Shown in pieces: positions 61,091 through 64,000 of a stretch of 64,000 nt of DNA. The notes beneath the pieces are model-generated. The model saw nothing but the letters and a program-made list of their open reading frames with translations. It was not told the DNA's origin and searched no databases. Source of the DNA: Defluviitaleaceae bacterium (lineage in GTDB: Bacteria > Bacillota > Clostridia > Lachnospirales > WQUN01); NCBI GenBank assembly GCA_009786925.1, contig WRGY01000127.1, forward strand, positions 113,010 through 177,009. The letters run 5' to 3'. The position numbers and the translations under genes were made by a program. How positions within the stretch are numbered: position 1 is the first letter of the stretch; each line of letters starts with the position of its first letter.

Positions 61091-62064
61091 TAATACTGGG
61101 GATAGAAACAAGCTGTGACGAAACCGCCGCCGCCGTAGTAAAGGACGGCCGCCATGTGATTTCTAATATAATCGCATCACAAGTGGACATACACGCACCT
61201 TTCGGGGGTGTCGTGCCGGAAATCGCGGCAAGGAGGCATATCGAGTGCATAAGATACATCGTAGATGAGGCCCTCACCTCTGCGGGGGTAACTTTGCCCG
61301 ATATAGACGCATATGCCGTAGCAAACGGCCCGGGTCTCGCAGGCGCATTACTCGTGGGACTAAACTATGCAAAAGGTCTGGCATTCGTAAACCAAAAACC
61401 CCTCATAGGCGTGAATCACATAGAAGGTCATGTCTGCGCAAATTTTTTGGAAACAGAACTTGAGCCGCCTTTTTTGTCGCTTGTGGTCAGCGGGGGGCAT
61501 ACGTCGCTCATTACGGTAGAAGATTATGAAACATACCGTGTGGTAGGCTCGACTCGCGATGACGCGGCAGGAGAAGCCTTCGACAAGGTAGCGCGAGTGC
61601 TTGGACTGCCATATCCCGGAGGGCCGGAGATTGACAAAATATCACGCGGCACAGAGCCTACAATACCATTCCCGCGGGCAAAAATAGCGGGCTTCGATTT
61701 TAGCTTCAGCGGGCTAAAAACCGCTGTGATGCAGTATATTAAAAAAGAAGAAAGCCCGGATATTCCGACCATAGCCGCGTCCTTCCAAAAAGCCGTGGTG
61801 GATGTACTCACAGACAAGGCAATCGCCGCATGTCAAAGCGAAGGCTTCGTTAAAATAGCACTCGCCGGTGGAGTAGCCTGCAACAACGCACTTAGAGACT
61901 CCCTACAATCCGCATGTATACAAAAAAACATAGAACTCTACATGCCAAAGCCGATTTTTTGTACAGATAATGCGGCAATGATAGCGGCTCGCGGATTTTA
62001 CAGCATAAAAAATGGTAAAAGTGACGGACTAAACCTCAATGCATTCCCGGGGCGCATGGTGTAA
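61087..62064 (+). CDS. tsaD: tRNA N6-threonylcarbamoyladenosine transferase TsaD (325 aa)
   Basis: IILGIETSCDETAAAVVKDG start, HIEGHVCANF (metal His pair), SGGHTSLITVEDY, GGPEIDKIS and ALAGGVACNNALRD; length and order fit TsaD. It transfers threonylcarbamoyl to A37 of ANN-reading tRNAs with TsaB/TsaE. Start in an ATGA overlap with the RNase Z gene. Confidence 0.96.
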   Translation: MIILGIETSCDETAAAVVKDGRHVISNIIASQVDIHAPFGGVVPEIAARRHIECIRYIVDEALTSAGVTLPDIDAYAVANGPGLAGALLVGLNYAKGLAFVNQKPLIGVNHIEGHVCANFLETELEPPFLSLVVSGGHTSLITVEDYETYRVVGSTRDDAAGEAFDKVARVLGLPYPGGPEIDKISRGTEPTIPFPRAKIAGFDFSFSGLKTAVMQYIKKEESPDIPTIAASFQKAVVDVLTDKAIAACQSEGFVKIALAGGVACNNALRDSLQSACIQKNIELYMPKPIFCTDNAAMIAARGFYSIKNGKSDGLNLNAFPGRMV

Positions 62065-62353
62065 ATCACCAAACGCCCTGTTTTATTTCCATAATAAACC
62101 ACACATCATTGTCATTATTCATAGATTTATAAGAGCCGACACGCTTCATATTTGTACATACATACTAAGTTTTAAAATTTATTACTAAAAGGCAATGACA
62201 AAAATTAAAAAATATGCAAAAAAACATATGCGAAATACTAAAAAGACTTGATTTTTTTGCATATGGTGTTAAAATTTTTATCTCTAACAAAAATCACATA
62301 AGCGAGCAAGGGTGCAACCTTACCCTTCTCCATTCCCTGAGGAGGGTGTCTCA
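62065..62353 (+). promoter_or_regulatory. Upstream region of the chemoreceptor gene
   Basis: About 290 bp without a gene. TTGATT (62249-62254) and TAAAAT (62271-62276) with a 16-bp spacer form a possible sigma-A promoter. A small hairpin AAGGGT/ACCCTT lies near 62310-62327, before the GGAGGG ribosome site. No riboswitch pattern was recognised. Confidence 0.4.
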
Positions 62354-64000
62354 TGAATTGGATAAACAACATGAAAATCCGCAGCAAACTGATTTTCGGC
62401 TTTGGTCTTGTACTTATTATCACTGCCGTAATCGCTATCTTCAGCATCGTCAACATGTCTACACAGGCATCAAACGTTGAGTTGTTGATAGAGTATCCCA
62501 CCGCAAGGTACAACAACTTGGCTCTTGCAAACGGTGAGCTTACCGAGGTACGCCGCATCGTTGCGACCATGGCGTTCCGCCTTGGTGACACCGCAGCACT
62601 GTCACAGCTTTATGCACAAGCTTCACGGGCTCACAGCTATGCCACACGTTATCTCACAGAAAACATGGAGAGCATACGTAACGACCCCCAAATGTCTGAT
62701 GAACGCCGTGTTTATATGTTAAGAGACACAGAAAATGCGTTACAACTCTTTTACGCCTATTATGACTATGTATTAGAAAATATGTATATTGCCGCACGCG
62801 AAGGTATAGTCGGTGATGCCGCGAGTCGCGAAAGAGCAGACTATTATTTTACAGAGGGCATCAGGCTCTCCGATGCTATGCAAGATGTTTTTGATGACCT
62901 CATAGCAGGTACTCTGCAAACAAAAAACCTCCGCGTTTCAGAAATCAACCAAGCCGCTTACAGCACCATCACCATCATGACAATATTGACCGCAGTAGCG
63001 ATTTTGCTCGGTATTGCTATTTCTCTGTTTATCGCAAGCGTGGTTACAAAACCCGTAAACGAAGTGGTCAACATCTTAGACAATGTTTCTAATGGTAACT
63101 TCAATATAAACATGAAATCACAGCTCACCCGCGACGAAATCGGCACGATGACACAATATGTATACAACATGATAAACGTTGTACGCAAAATGGTGGATGA
63201 CATCTCCAATCTATCCCATGCAATAGTAGACAACGGAGACATAGACTACCGCATAGACGCGACCCACTACCGTGGCGGATACAACGAAATGATGACAGCC
63301 CTAAACGACTTTACACAAAGCTATGTAGACGAAACAATGAGCATACTGGATGCGCTTTCTCATGTAAGCCAAGGTGATTTTAGTGCAAACATGAGACAAC
63401 TGCCGGGCAAAAAAGCAGTGATTAACCAAACAATGGACAGCTTTATCACAAGCCTTAATGACGTAAGTGCAGAAATCAACGCAATGATAAACGCCGCCGC
63501 AGTAAAAGGCGAAATGAATTTTGTAATCGACGCAAGCAAATACCAAGGCGACTGGCGGACAATCGTACAAGGCCTCAACGACATAGCAAAAGCGGTAGAT
63601 GCACCTGTTTCAGAAATCATGAATGTGATGAATCAACTCTCACACGGCGACTTTAGCAACAACGTAAAAGGCAACTACGCCGGTGATTTCCTACAGATGA
63701 AAGAGTCTGTAAACTCCACAATATCAAACCTTTCCGGATATATCACAGAAATTTCCGACACACTTACCCGCATAGCAGACGGCGACCTCACCGTATCCAT
63801 CACTCGCGACTATGTAGGCAGCTTTGTAGCAATCAAAAATTCTCTTAACAATATCTCCAAAACCTTGCATAAAACCATGAGCGAAATCACCTCTGCGTCC
63901 GAACAAGTTCTCTCAGGCGCGAAACAAATCTCTGCAAGCTCTATGGACCTCGCGAACGGCGCGTCTACACAGGCAAGCTCCATCGAAGAACTCAACGCCT
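62354..64000 (+). CDS. Methyl-accepting chemotaxis protein, truncated by the window end (549 codons present)
   Basis: Starts MNWINNMKIRSKLIFGFGLVLIITAVIAIFSI (helix 1), four-helix-bundle sensor ~30-195, helix 2 ~200-222 (TIMTILTAVAILLGIAISLFIASVV), then HAMP (TKPVNEVVNILDNVSNGNFNINM) and a run of HAMP-like units, each with a GDF or GDL turn (SQGDFSANM, SHGDFSNNV, ADGDLTVSI). The start of the signalling domain (SASEQVLSGAKQISASSMDLANGASTQASSIEELNA) reaches the edge. AGGAGGGTG precedes ATG 62354. Ligand unknown. Confidence 0.93.

Noticed and set aside
62065-62353. A cyclic-di-GMP riboswitch before the chemoreceptor gene
   Set aside because: The conserved core bases of the known classes were not found; only a possible promoter and a small hairpin are visible.

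Overview
The window looks like chromosomal DNA of an uncultured, endospore-forming, anaerobic member of the Clostridia (Bacillota). Support comes from spore genes (cotJA/B/C, ytfJ-type, PdaB-like deacetylase, CotH), Shine-Dalgarno-rich starts including many TTG/GTG starts, a Zur/ZnuABC operon, large secreted proteins with copper-amine-oxidase-like stalk domains, chemotaxis genes and Firmicutes-style operons. This assignment is from gene content only.

Layout. 1-7.3 kb: truncated GntR/AraR-type regulator and a giant 2251-residue secreted PHP-domain protein. 7.3-10.6 kb: an LD-carboxypeptidase gene broken by a 43-bp tandem duplication, then cheX, ytfJ, DUF2953 and TIGR01906 genes. 10.6-14.95 kb: the cotJ spore-coat operon, whose cotJC is split by a 3.34-kb element carrying a large serine recombinase and a cation/proton antiporter. 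Joining the 5-bp direct repeats at its ends restores cotJC exactly in frame, as in sigK-skin systems; this is the most striking feature. 15-18.6 kb: zur-znuA-znuC-znuB-lipoprotein operon behind a promoter bracketed by two identical palindromes. 18.6-24.5 kb: dapF, a glutaminase-less GMP synthase, a radical-SAM/DUF4130 pair, polysaccharide deacetylase, HD-GYP protein. 24.5-29.7 kb (minus): ftsK-folD-rimO-pgsA.

29.9-34 kb: XRE regulator, three tRNAs, and an integrase-less genomic island flanked by duplicated tRNA-Gly 3' ends; its main cargo is an AlbA_2/ATPase-like/winged-helix/BRCT fusion. 34-38.6 kb: secreted SH3 protein, ABC-F gene behind a leader peptide and attenuator, LacI regulator. 38.6-41.9 kb: Gld-type ABC exporter. 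42-42.5 kb: DinJ/YafQ toxin-antitoxin. 42.9-55.5 kb (minus): cell-surface polysaccharide locus (glycosyltransferases, ugd, UDP-glucuronate epimerase, small transporter, membrane protein, methyltransferases, ABC-2 exporter), interrupted by a 589-bp RelE-type toxin-antitoxin cassette with 22-bp flanking repeats. 55.5-56.3 kb: serine resolvase without a normal start codon, next to perfect palindromes. 56.5-62.1 kb: VTC/DUF4956 genes divergent from cotH-RNase Z-tsaD. 62.3 kb to end: truncated chemoreceptor.

All domain calls are by eye from translated sequence; no database search was run.
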